A stretch of DNA of 64,000 bases. It comes from Siphonodentalium dalli. Lineage: Eukaryota; Mollusca; Scaphopoda; Gadilida; Siphonodentaliidae. Below the pieces are notes generated by a model, which saw only the letters and a list, made by a program, of their open reading frames with translations, ran no database searches and was not told where the DNA came from. A program made the translations under genes and the position numbers. The DNA is taken from NCBI GenBank assembly GCA_032622095.1, contig CP136065.1:207554151-207618150 (forward strand), given 5' to 3'. The first letter of the stretch is position 1. Each line of letters begins with the position of its first letter. This document shows positions 24,770-36,372 of the stretch, piece after piece.

Positions 24770-25194
24770 AAACTCACGATTCATTTCAAGCTCCTATGGC
24801 ATAAATGTGTTTGATCAGAGGGGGTATTAAGACATTATACATACAACGAAGAAATTCAACCAAGGACAACAATGAATCATAACAATTGCGATAATATGCC
24901 AATCGTGGAAACATAATTCAAATATAATCGAGATCCGATAAATGATTTTGCAATAATTTCACAAACAAAAGATGTGTATACAGGACATTTTGCATGCAAT
25001 GTAAATATGCCCACAGCAAAGCCATCGCTATTTCCGTAAATAATTCTGCATCAATTTTACTGAACATGCATTCTTGGTATAATGCAGCTTGATAACATTA
25101 ATTATTCCTAACAATTGGTGCATCAGCACTGTTTCATCTTTGCTACAAATTCATGTTTCTAATGCTCCCATCATCTTTATTTATATTTTTAAAT
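24770..25194 (+). repeat. Module G, upstream part
   Basis: Near-identical to the module C upstream part at 5220-5641, including 'tcatttcaagctcctatggc' and 'acatgcattcttggta'. Confidence 0.7.
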
Positions 25195-25415
25195 AACCAC
25201 TCAGAATGCGAACCCTTCCTCCTTTAAGTCAAACGACAAAAAAAGGAACGGTCATCAATGACTCAAGATCAACCGACCGAGATCGGGAGATCCGAGTCCA
25301 CTTCGCGCTCAGAAGGGCACGCTACGACTCGTCATCGTGGTTTACGATCCAGTCAGTATTACCTGACGTATCGTCGATACATACTATAGAAATGATCCCT
25401 AAAAGTATGATCTTA
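25195..25415 (+). ncRNA. Conserved core module, copy G
   Basis: A 221-bp copy of the B/F type, with a 7-base A run that shifts every frame relative to copies B and F. It sits 1130 bp after core F (B to C is 1128 bp). The right-hand 100 bp is identical to the other copies, including the bases after the TAG that would end the putative frame. Confidence 0.45.
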
Positions 25416-26015
25416 AACATTGCGATAGTTCAGTCTGATAGCATAGTTCTGTCAAGCGACGGGTTGAGGTGTAGTGATATTTCTATTGTGTAGCTTATCT
25501 CCAAAAAAAGAAATTCACTGCTATGTTGACTCGACAGACTCTGAAGTTCCTCGCTATTAGTAACAGTAACATTTATTCAATGTCATTTAATTTTATTGGT
25601 TTTGCTTTAAATTTCCTAAGTTTTATATATCGAGAGGAAACACTTTATCACGCGTCTAAATTCTAAATAGAGTTATCGCCTCTCCTTTCCAAAATGTTTT
25701 CTCAAAGAAAAAAAAACAAATCGCATTGGTGCATACCGTTCAGCTCCTCAGTTATGTCACGTATACTTGGACATATGTTCGGGCTTATAGTTGCAGGGCA
25801 TGGATTATCTAAAATTTAACTGTACAATTTTTTTTAGATTTCTTATCAGCAATTTAATTTTCACAATTAGTAATTTTTTCATAGCAAAATTCACGATTCA
25901 TTTCAAGGTCCTTGTTGAATAAATGTAATTGATCAGAGGGGATATTAAGAAATATACCAACAACAAAGAAATTCAACCCCAATTGGTGTTTTCATTTTGA
26001 TGAAAATGAAGTTTT
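25416..26015 (+). repeat. Module G downstream and start of a truncated further module
   Basis: The sequence continues into the beginning of another unit ('attgatcagaggggatatta', 'caaagaaattcaacc') but breaks off near 26,015. The array therefore once had, or was copied from, a longer array. Confidence 0.6.
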
Positions 26016-26527
26016 TAAAGCGTACTTTTGATAAATTTTCCGCTCGTCGTGTCATAACTTGTGAGTCCCTTTACTAATATTTTTATTTTACGCTAGTGTG
26101 TGGGGATATACAAGATTGTTTCCGCGAGTCCACAGCAAAGTTGTATTTGTGTTGTAGCTTCTGTAACGTATTCCGGGAATCTAACGACACCCTGATTGAT
26201 CGATTTACTTTGTACATGTAATGTTGTCATGTCAATCTGGTTTTCGTTGCAATGTTTTACTTAATGGTTTAATTAATTAGAATTAACACAGGGTCAGTGT
26301 AATCATTTTAGGTGATCAATGAGCCAGATGCATGAGCCAGGTGCGCTAATTGGTAAAGTTTATATATTATGTGTATATGTCTTGCTATTTTTGGACCACT
26401 CCGATTCTCTGAAAATTAAATTCGGTTCTGTGCAAGATATCGGGATTCAAAATGGTTTAGAAATTATTGGATCTCCGAGCCTTGGGTATACATCAAAGTG
26501 CACCTGACCGCACATTCTTGTATTCAA
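26016..26527. other. No gene seen
   Basis: No recognisable feature; a 62-codon frame at 26,319 has no family features. Confidence 0.4.
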
Positions 26528-26987
26528 TTAAAGGTACTCAACCCGTAAAGAGGGTCCCCATCTCAACAGATTTCAACAACAACAATCCGATCGGAGGGTC
26601 CTATATTACTATTTCTTTGGGGGTAAAAAATATTTGATTCGAGTCGAGGAACCCATCAAACAAAGCTCAGAGTTATTAGATATTGATTTTAGAAATTTGT
26701 TATAAACTCGAGATGAGTACTGCTAACTGCCGTAATCTGCTCTGGATGTGTTCTCCAAATCTATTCAAACAGACAAGGATGGATAACTCTAAAATCAAGT
26801 GGCAATTTTGACTGAGTTCTGGGCCAGATAGTATTCCCGATAATGAAAAATAATAGATTTCTAAAATCGATATCTAACAAATCTGAGCTTTGATGGGTGA
26901 CTTCCTCGACTCGAATCAAATATTTTTGACCCCCGAAGCGATTGAAATAGTAATTGAGAGGAGGTTTATCGGGTTGAGTACCTTTAA
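26528..26987. mobile_element. TTAA-flanked MITE with about 140-bp terminal inverted repeats, copy 1
   Basis: TTAA stands on both sides. The ends read AGGTACTCAACCCG and CGGGTTGAGTACCT, and the arms stay alignable for roughly 140 bp (for example 'gattcgagtcgaggaa' and 'ttcctcgactcgaatc'). There is no coding frame. A diverged copy lies at 43,936-44,357 in an INTU intron. Confidence 0.8.
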
Positions 26988-27019
26988 GAGAATAAGGTCA
27001 TGAGATATTACTATAAAAT

Positions 27020-27240
27020 GAGATATCAAATTTAAAGGGACCCAATGCACTCACAGTGGGTAAATGTTCAAAAATTATAAAAGTTTGTAAAACATCACCA
27101 CCAAGAAGAACATGGAGAAATAGATAAACTTTGTTCATATATTCATTATTGGTTGGTCTTCAATGACGAACTATCGTGTGTTGAGACCGTTGTTAGGTAA
27201 ACAAAACTGTCACAGTGATTTGTCAACAAATATCACTAAT
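27020..27240 (+). repeat. Dispersed repeat, part of family at 41.97-42.43 kb
   Basis: It shares 'tttaaagggacccaa' at the left and 'acatcaccacc.agaagaac' plus 'gaaatagataaactttgttc' with the INTU intron sequence at 41,970-42,430, where the latter phrases are in the opposite orientation. It looks like an internally deleted inverted-repeat element. Confidence 0.55.
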
Positions 27241-27289
27241 CATGCATGTAGTAAGTTCAAATATTTTAGTCTGAATATGATTTTCAGAA

Positions 27290-27480
27290 TGTTTAAATGC
27301 TTGGACCTTTTCCAATGTTTACCGATAATTATTATTTTTTTTATTAAACGTTGGTATCTTAAAGCCACATGGCGGTTTGATCTCCAAAATACACATAACA
27401 TTATTCGCTTTTGAATTTTTCTCATCACCGAAATAGGTCGATATATATCTGAACTACCTTTCTATGAGCATTATGTAACC
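27290..27480 (+). repeat. Dispersed repeat shared with 45.4-45.6 kb
   Basis: 'aaagccacatgg.ggttt', 'ctccaaaatacac' and 'ctgaactacctttcta.gagc' recur in the same order at 45,460-45,570. Confidence 0.6.
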
Positions 27481-27810
27481 CAAAACGACACATTGAAGTA
27501 ATGAAAAATACAACTGTGAATACGGTGTTTGGATCCCAAACAAAAAAAACCGTTACTTGCGCGACATGGAACAGAAAAGAGCGTTCCGTGGTAGTTTATT
27601 CCTGATATGGTAGCAATAAAGAGCGTTTGTCTGATTTCTGGCAAAAAGTTGAAAACTGCTGAAAAATGGCTGTGACTTTGGCAAGTGTATTTCAGAGCAT
27701 ATGAAGCCGATAGATCAATAGTTCGTTTATTTATCGACCTATCGTATCCGCCGCTCCAAATTACGTAGACCAAAATTTGATGGTTCGAATGAGCCATGTC
27801 CGTTTAATAA
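27481..27810 (+). repeat. Dispersed element with paired AAAGAGCGTT motifs, copy at 27.5 kb
   Basis: A full-length relative of 1-345 with motifs near 27,570 and 27,615, 'gcgacatggaacagaaaaga' and 'gttcgaatgagccatgtccg'. It directly follows the preceding repeat. Confidence 0.75.
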
Positions 27811-30800
27811 TGACAATAAGATCAAAGTAAATCATTTTTTTCGCGTACTTTTTGATGATAGTTGTTTTACAGAGTTTCATGTTATTTCGCACGCACCCAC
27901 CTCGAATGCATTGAGTCCTCTTATGAGACGAAAACGTCGTTACTAAAATATGCAATTCAATTCCTCGGGCGCAAGTGCAATAATAGCTATTAATCGTTCA
28001 CAATTGAGATTTGATTTAGTGCAAACGAGTATCAATGTTTATGATCCATGCAGCAAACAAAAATCAACACAATGATCGAGATATTAAAATTAAGGTATAC
28101 ATGTACCAATATTAAATGTATTTCAGATGTAATGTTATGAGAGTGCATATCTATTTCATTTTCATATTTAATGGTTATAGTGCAATAAATAGTTCTCATT
28201 TCATCTAATCGTTGATCATTATAAACAGTTTGTATTGTACAAATGAGTAATCCCAATGCCTTTACTTCGTACTCGTACTCTATAGCCAGTGCACTTAGGT
28301 AGCTGGATTCAAAGTGCACGTGGTAATTATGTAAGTCACTCTTTGCTATACTGTTTTAGGGCGGGATTAGATCCTTTCTCAATTTCATATCGTTTGTTGT
28401 AAATGCCATGTTGACACCAATGTAGCTGCGAGTGACAGGGATGAGCAAAACGCATATCTAACGTCTATCGGAAACCGAAAATTGACCGCTTGGGAATGTC
28501 TGTAGTTCACACATCCCGCATATAGATGCAAAGCAGGTTCCCCGGAGAACCAACTAGCAACATATAGAACCAAATAGTTTGGTTCCACACTGCTTTGGGT
28601 CCATCTGGAACCAATATCCTAAGTTCGGTCCTTCAAAGAACCCACCGAATCCAAGGTGTGTGGGAACACGGCCTATAGCTTAAATGTTCTATTCTAAAAT
28701 ATGTCCACGCATTTTAGTATTAAGATGATATGGGGAAGATTTAATCAAGCTTTGAAATACTATTGCACGCATGCCTATAAACTGTTTCGAGCCATGTGTA
28801 CATACTATGATCATTTTATTGCTGGTGGGGGGGGGGGTAACGCTATTGCTCATATCACAAATCTGGTGGGAAGTATGGAACAATAACGTTAGTAATAATT
28901 CGATATCTCCTTCAGACATGTCAACATCTTCCGATATTCGTGGTCTTCTCGGTGAACCAACAGCGTGTGATATAAATTTTAAACGGTATAACGCATTTAC
29001 GAACTAATAGAACATTCATAAACAAAGTGCTTATAACCTACACACAGTGTCACGGGACAATTTTTTTTCATAAGCAGTAATTTTTTCCTATAGTATACGA
29101 ATGTAATGAACCAAATGGGGAACCCAAAGGAACTATTTAGTTCCATGTTCTGGTTCTATCCGGGGAACCAGATAGAGAACCAAAGCAGGACAAAAATAGT
29201 GAAACATGTTTGGTACCATGTGGAACCAGAATGTCTTGTGTACTTAACTTGGTTCTTTAATTTGGGTCTTCGAGTAACCAAAACATGTTTGGTTCTTCAT
29301 TTGGTTCTTTGTCTTGGTTCTTCGTGAACCAAAACATGTTTGTTTGGTTCTTCGTTTGGTTCCCCTATGCTTGGGACAAACCTTGGAACCAGTTTTGATT
29401 CCCCGTGGATCCAAATTTTCTCTGTGTGTATGGTCAGACGGACAGAGTAACCATCAACTGATTCATGCATGTGCGAGGACTCTTTACTAATAAACTCCAA
29501 AAACAGCCATATTTTCTTTGTTGAACTTCATATATATGATATATGACGCGGGCGGGCTATATATCGTCACATGATACAAATGAATGAGTGTGAATTGAGT
29601 AAATATTGACAAGAGAGTAGTCGGTTTGTTACATGTATGTATCAGAGATTAAAGATGCCAAAATGTGGCATGACACCATATTATAATTAACAACGATAAA
29701 GCCGTTATGGCTAGGCCTTAAGATTCCCGACAATAATCAAACATAGGAATTTTTTGGGGGAGATTTAAACTGTCAGTTTGCAACTTCAAATAGAGTTTCA
29801 CCAGGCTTTATGGAATGTGGGTCTCTGACATATAGCGTACACTGTGTGTATGTCAATGCACATGGTGCGAAATAGTGCGCGAATTAGAGACAGCGTTAGG
29901 TTTAATGTTGCACACAGTCGGACCCCTGTATGGTGTCAACACTTGAGGTTTTTCAGCAATTCTTACAAACATTTCGTTTACTCATCAGATTTACGCTTAA
30001 TTGCTTGCTATGCTCGGGATGCCCAGAAGAGCTATACCACCGGGGTACACGGCGCCAACTCTGTTTGCCTGGAGTAAACATAACCTAGCGAGTGGTTTGC
30101 TCGAGGCAAGTGTCACCAAGAAGAAGCAACATTTGTAGCAAACATTGATTTATCTGCTGCCCATAAGGCCTGATGATAAGGGTCAGCTGCGCATGCGCAT
30201 CTGACCAGGAGGCACGCGCCCGTCGATGGTCATTTGTTTGGAAAGAATATCGACCATTGTCAAATCTGTCTGTCTCGTATAATCCTGCAAATATTTTAAG
30301 TAAACTGACTGATTTAAATTGAATATTTCGTTGAAAAAAGATTGATTCATGGATAAACCGATAAACCAACATAATGCGTCGCCAATTTACTGTCGACTAA
30401 AGTCGGTGACCAAACGCCCCGGCGGGTTTATGACTACTCCCCAATGGTACGTATTGTGTCGTCAATATACAATATACAAGACAAGACCAAACGCTAGCAG
30501 ACACTGTTGTCCATTCTCATTCCTGTTTGCTATAACAGGGACATGGCCGCATGGTGTTGATGTGTCTCCCCTAAAATTGGCCAAACATTTTTAAAATTTG
30601 ATATGCTATGCCTGGCAGAACATATTTTCCTACTTTCCTATCAAATTTTTGACTAAAATTACAATTTTCCAAACTTAGGAGTGATAGGTTGGAATTTTCC
30701 AATAGCTAAAAATCGTGCGCCAATTCCAAGGTAAACGTCCCCTCCAACGGATGACGGAAGCCCTCTAGCATCGTCCCTGATAACATTAAGTACTGGCGGT

Positions 30801-31614
30801 CTATTATGTCGTACATTATGTGTATTTCAAGTAGAAATTTGATGAAAAAATAGCCTAGAAAAAAGTATATATAGGGGCTACTATATAACAGGAAATGCGG
30901 GGGGGGGGGGGTCGTGAGACAATTTACACATACAGCAGTATACAGGGCCCCAAAAAAAAATACAGCCCTTTTGCTACCCACCCACCCTTTTTGTGCAAAA
31001 AAAATATTTTCCCGCCTGATTTTTTTGGACCCACCCCCTAAAATAAGAAAAAAATCATTTTAAATCTATTCAAGACCAAATCAAACAGAATCAAAGTTTT
31101 AAATTGGTCCGTTTCTGGCAGATTCCGAGTGTTCAAACAATTGAAAAACTATCAACGGTTTTGATGTTGTTTTCGACATTGAAAAATACATTTTGAAATA
31201 AAAAGTGTTTTATTCTACAGTATGCACAGATATTGTGAGGTAATATTTATAGTGCCAATAAGCCAACATTGTGTTTAATTTTTACATAAATAGTCCAGTT
31301 ACTAATTAATGACTTCTTCACTGTTGTTCCCAAAAAGGTGCCACCAACCATCATATCAGAACACCTTATAGCCATACCTGCCATGACAGTTATATAGTAA
31401 ATAAGTATCACTCTTTGGAGCCAAATAAACAGGCTGGCATGTTTATTTTTTAATTTGAGGTATTTTGTTAGCCAGCACTCTGCAGCACTAGTATTATTTG
31501 GTCATTAGACATGCCAGAGTGAAAATGCCAGCACTATCAGGCACTATTCAATATTAATTTGAGGTGAAATGCAAACCAGCACTCCTATTCAGTCATCACT
31601 TTTATTTGGCACAA
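27811..31614. other. No gene seen; GGTTC-rich stretches and poly(G)
   Basis: GGTTC/GAACC words cluster at 28,540-28,660 and 29,105-29,410 in both orientations, forming an irregular low-complexity block. Poly(G) runs lie at 28,827-28,837 and 30,899-30,911. No coding features are recognisable. Confidence 0.5.
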
Positions 31615-32036
31615 GAGAGTGCTTTATCTTATACCTACATATGTTCTTAAGTGTTGGTTAAGGTCATAATCTATGTTAGAACACATTTATTAGTGAAAAC
31701 AACTTAAAACAATGTCCATAATGTGGGTTGAAAAAAACTTGCACAAACAATTTTTTTCAGGCCTCTGAGATGCACCCACCCCGCCCGGTATAGGTATTTT
31801 TTTGGAAGATCTCCCCTGTATTACTTTTATCTTATACCTACCCTGTTCCTAAGTGTCTGTAAAGGCCATAACCTGCCTTAGAACATAATTATTAATGAAT
31901 ATATTTGAAAACAACTTAAAACATGGGCAAAAATGTGAATAGAAAAAAATTTGCACAAACTCATTTTTTCTGGCCTCTTCGGACCCACCCACCCCGGCAC
32001 TGTATGATAAAACTTTTGTGCGACCCCCCCCCCCCC
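31615..32036 (+). repeat. Diverged direct duplication of about 200 bp
   Basis: 31,620-31,795 and 31,820-32,000 share 'ttatcttatacctac', 'gttagaaca', 'gaaaacaacttaaaac' and 'ttgcacaaac' in order, each ending in a C-rich 'cacccaccccg' stretch. A C13 run closes the block at 32,024-32,036. Confidence 0.6.
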
Positions 32037-35000
32037 AGGGAACTGACAATATTCCGGGCTCTTTATGCACTCTGGCTTATGTTTGCGACGTCCATAAAAT
32101 TCAAACTGCCAGTCACATTCCTACCAGACGAATTGGGCACCGCCATATATATGACACATCTGAGAGGCCCAGAATTTGCTGCGCAGTGCACAATTGTCCG
32201 AATGCATGTTGCGAATGACACGAGACAAACTCCATGCATCGCCCATCACTGCGATAGATCACTGCCGGAAGGATGGTGCTTTGCGGACCGATACATCTAT
32301 TTTCGTATCGTCGGAACTATATTTAGTCACATATTATCTTATTTTGTCTACCAAAACTTTGCGATAATGGTGCAGTAATGGTAATTCTTTCGGTATTGAT
32401 AAGAACAATATTAACTGAGCCAGACATGGGCAATTTTAATCATAAAACATAGGAACTCAGATCATGTCAGAAATCCTTACAAAATGTCCGTGTGGCAGTG
32501 GTATCTCAGCGGAGCGATGGGTGATAACTCTGCCTGCATGGAGCTTGGACACGAGATTCAAAAGCAGACGAAGCATTTGGCGAGCACGCTGCATGTGCGC
32601 ATCCCACTTACAATCCAAGCTATATACAGAGCAAAATAGGCGCATTTCACTTCCCTCGGGCACGTTAACTTACGATTTATTACCAATGACCCTGCCTATA
32701 TTTACCCCGCCTATACCCTCCTCTCTATTCGACAAAAGGTTCACACACAACAAAACAGATACACTTATGTAACGAAAACACCGGAGGGTATGCGTCTATT
32801 CCGTCTATAAATGTTTACCATCTGGTCTTTGATAGAGCGCCATTCTTGATGTAATGTTTACTGATTTTTGACGTGTTCAAATACTTGAGACTGGGTTGTG
32901 TATTCGAAACATTAGTTATATTCTTTCTTAGGGCGAAACTTGTTGAATGACCTTGCTAGTGGCTATAATAGCTTCTGAGCGTTCCTTTCCCCCTTCTTAA
33001 AGCATATATACGACGTATTTATCCACTAAAACATTTGGCTCTCTGAAGTTCACTGTCCCAACGAAGATCGATTGTATCTGTTTTCTTCTGTTTGCACTGA
33101 CGATTAGTTCGGTGCAAAAATCACACAATCACGCGGCCATCAGACCGACTTTATAAGGATATATGCCGGTGAAATGACAAACACCACAACCATTCCGTCC
33201 AGCATAACATGTCGCTGTCTGATTTATTAGCATGTGACACAGTGTGAGTCTGTCCTCGAAGATATTTCACCTATTCCATTATACCCTGTCCCCAATGATA
33301 TATAGTCCAACGTGTGGTGCACTATATATGGTGGGCAGAAAATATCCCTGTCCTCCCCAAATTCCCACAACGCATAGTAAGGCCTTGAAAAAGTAGCATG
33401 AAAGGAAGTTTATATAGTTTCAAAAGTGAATAGAGCCATATTCACCGATTCAAATGAACCTGCATGCACGACTTACATCTTTGTAAATGTATATGTATAC
33501 AATCATGCATAACGATATTCTGACATATATATTTTCCAGCTGTTAGACCATGTTAGCACTTATATGTTGAAACTATATACCAAGTCTTATTGTTGACCTT
33601 CAAGAATAGTCCCTAATTTTCTCGCAAATCACGCTGTGCGCCCGCGTGTGGGAACGTGTTGTGGTGAATATAGATGTAACGTTTAGTACCCAGAGCTACA
33701 TGTAGTTGCTACTTGTTATCGAAGACAACAATGGCCTTATTAATAGGCTCGGATACGACACGTGAACCTGTTTGTTCTTGTTTTCACCTGTACCATTTAA
33801 TTATACACATTATTTTCAACTCCATCGATCGCGGCGGTAGAATAACTCCGTAATTCGGTTTTAATTGATTCTATTCTTCGTGAACAATTACCTGGTTCGA
33901 TTTTCAGATAAACCTTGAAATAATGCCTCTCTAGGGAAACTAACTATTCATTGTACAGCTAGCAGTTGTTTGACATTTCGCTACACATAATATATATTGA
34001 ATACCGTTATAACGATAAACTGGTCTGGCTAATGTACGACAACGAGTCAAGCTTATTACTAAGTTGACTTGACAGGACTGTTCTCCCTCTCCAAAGTTTC
34101 CAAACGTCAGCGGTTAATGGGATGCTCTGTCAAAACTGAAAAGGAAAGAGCTGCCAAAATAGCCAAATACAAAATGGTAGAAAATACTGGAGTCCGAGTA
34201 TTAGTACTAATGTTTGTGCATGGACGTGGCGAGACGACATGGGCGACGGGGAGGGGGGGGGGGGGGGGGGTGGTGCAATTCGGTCAAAATGTTTAACAGT
34301 TGGAAATGCCATGCCTGGGACAACATTAATCGGAAATTTCACGCCACATATAGATTGAAATTGGTTTCATTGCTTGATATACCAAGCATTTTTTCGGTCA
34401 AAATTTTAGTTTGAAATGGAAATGTTCCAACCTTATGGAGTCGGTTGGAGGTTGCCACCAGTTGGAAAGTTCCAATCAATGGGGGGGTGCTAACAATTTG
34501 GTTGTTTTGGTTCAAGGGATGAAATTTGGAAAATTCAACATGTACACCCCAACAGAGATCCTCTAGTCATGTCCCTACGAGAGGGACAGAATGGCAGTTT
34601 GGGAAATTTTCTCTGCCCTTATTTCATGGGATAGAAATTTCCAGCTGACACCCATTGTGGTTGGAAATTAACCAACTGGTGGGCCATTTGAGTCCATAAA
34701 TGTGACCGAAAGTTAGTAAAAGTGCATGTGGAAATTGGAATGCAGTTAATAAATTTCTCACAAGCTATTTACAATTATCAGAGTATATGAATCATGTATG
34801 TGTTGCCTATTTGTGTAATATATATGTATCACCCTAATTCGACATAATTATATGAGCAGAACTCATGCAAAAAAGTCTAGACCTGAATGTGATATATGCC
34901 TGCAGTTAATTAAGACAGAAGTTTCTGCCAATATCGGATTGTGCTTTGAACTCCTGGTAAACAGATTATTAAAGGCATAGTCCATTTATATCCAAGTGGC

Positions 35001-35286
35001 ATTAACTTTGGCAAACTTTATAGTCATGTCAAATAGCAATCAATTCAATTGAGAGGGAAAGTCCATGGAAAAAATGCAGCATATTCAACAATATACATTC
35101 CTTTTTTGCAACTCAAATAAAATGTTTGTTCTGCCATTTTTCTTTCCATAACCAGGCCGTCGTCGCTATATGGTTGGGAATATTGCCGAAAGCCCATTCA
35201 ATTCAATAAAGATAAATCACTGTGAATTGAAAGTGACTATAAAATTTGGCAAACTTTATGCACTTGAAAATAACAGGACTGGGACA
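32037..35286. other. No gene recognised upstream of INTU
   Basis: The block 32,040-32,780 is relatively GC-rich with frames on both strands but no family features. It could hide a small exon. The 5' exon of INTU should lie here or farther upstream, yet no acidic exon ending in a suitable donor could be singled out. An 18-base poly(G) lies at 34,253-34,270. Confidence 0.35.
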
Positions 35287-35776
35287 TTAACCCTTACTTA
35301 TTAAATACTCATTGAAGAGTAACATTCTCAATCTGTTGTATACATCTTCTATTTGTATCTCTAAAATATCTATTTGATTAGAGATCAAATGCATTCTGAT
35401 GAGTTCCCCAAGGAACTGTTCAGTTAGTAAGTTCAACAAACGACCATAGTTTGAACTTATTATTTGAACATTTCAGGCCATGCGCACGGGTGTAGATATA
35501 AAACAATATGTGATCCTCCGTAGGATAGGGTATCATATAATATGTGATCCTCGTCTCAGGAGTCACTCGTGGCTCAACGAAGGCAGGATCATATATCAAA
35601 ATGAGAGGATATGGTGATCCCATGAAAAGGGGATCACCATATCCTCTCATTTTGATATGTGATCCTAAAATAAGAAAATATTTTTATTAACTAAATAACG
35701 GAAATATTTGAAGTGTTTTAAAGAGCGTATGTTCCAATGTAAACTTTAATAACTGAAAATGAAAATCCATTTAGTC
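35287..35776. mobile_element. Composite TTAA-type MITE just upstream of INTU exons
   Basis: It begins TTAACCCTTACTTATTAAAT with 'actcattgaagagta' and 'ttgaacttattatttgaac', the left half of the family seen at 48,182. It ends near 'aatccatttagtccatgg'. In its middle lies a perfect-looking hairpin, described separately, suggesting one element nested in another. Confidence 0.5.
35585..35666. repeat. Hairpin with 37-bp arms
   Basis: AGGATCATATATCAAAATGA and the following bases pair with 'tcattttgatatgtgatcct' across a loop of about 7 bases, with one mismatch. It lies 207 bp before the first recognised INTU exon. Confidence 0.85.
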
Positions 35777-35872
35777 CATGGACCGTTTTAAAATTTTACT
35801 TGATAATAGTATATATGTTCTATATTGTATTGATTTTGCAAATTGTTATACACTCTACGTTTGTGTTTTCAG

Positions 35873-36372
35873 TGGATTGAATGGAAAGCTGTCCAAAGCT
35901 GTGAATAAGAAGAAGAGGCAAGAGAATGGAGATCTGTTTCTGTTGGAGGTGGAGGAGAGCGAGGATGACACATCGAGTGCCTTCAGTAGCAGCTTTAGCT
36001 TTGACTGCGGGAGTGAGGCGGAAGCTGATAGTGGTTACAGAAGTGACGTAGATCACTCGATGGAGATCCATAAACTCTCAGAAAAACCCTCCAAAAAGTC
36101 TTGGAGTTGGGTGAAGGCAATAAAGGCTCAGAGTAAAAAGGCAAAGCCTCCACCAGTATGTGGTGGCCATGTATCTAAGCCGTCACGGGAGGTAACTCTA
36201 GATGTTAGTTCACAGAAGGAGAACAGGGGTTCCATATGTGAGAAGATGCTTGGTATAATTCCGGTTCCAGAGAACTATGAATGTCCGGGCATCGAGTTGT
36301 CGAGGAAGAAAGTTATGGTGAAGTCAATATGTACAAAAGGACCTGCTGCTAAGACGAAAGAGATATATGTTG
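35873..36372 (+). CDS. INTU: INTU exon 1 of 17 seen (acidic N-terminal region and start of PDZ)
   Basis: Acceptor 'gtgttttcag' before it, donor GTGAGT after it. It encodes residues 1-166 and enters with the last base of a split codon, so an upstream exon must exist. An ATG at 35,778 gives an open frame through the acceptor, but the 32 residues it would add are hydrophobic and unlike Inturned, so I reject it as start. Residues about 18-60 are acidic and serine-rich, then a basic KKSWSWVKAIKAQSKKAK patch, then the first PDZ strands (EKMLGIIPVP, KVMVKSICTKG). Confidence 0.92.

Noticed and set aside
32457-32772. Paired open frames on opposite strands at 32.5-32.8 kb
   Set aside because: GC-rich shadows of each other; neither has a recognisable motif. 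Kept only as a note that an exon might hide there.
35398-35425. Hammerhead-like 'ctgatgagttccccaaggaac'
   Set aside because: The required GAAA after helix II is missing.
35778-35872. ATG at 35,778 as the start of INTU
   Set aside because: It reads through an intron-like AT-rich stretch ending in a strong acceptor (gtgttttcag). The 32 residues are hydrophobic and unlike Inturned.
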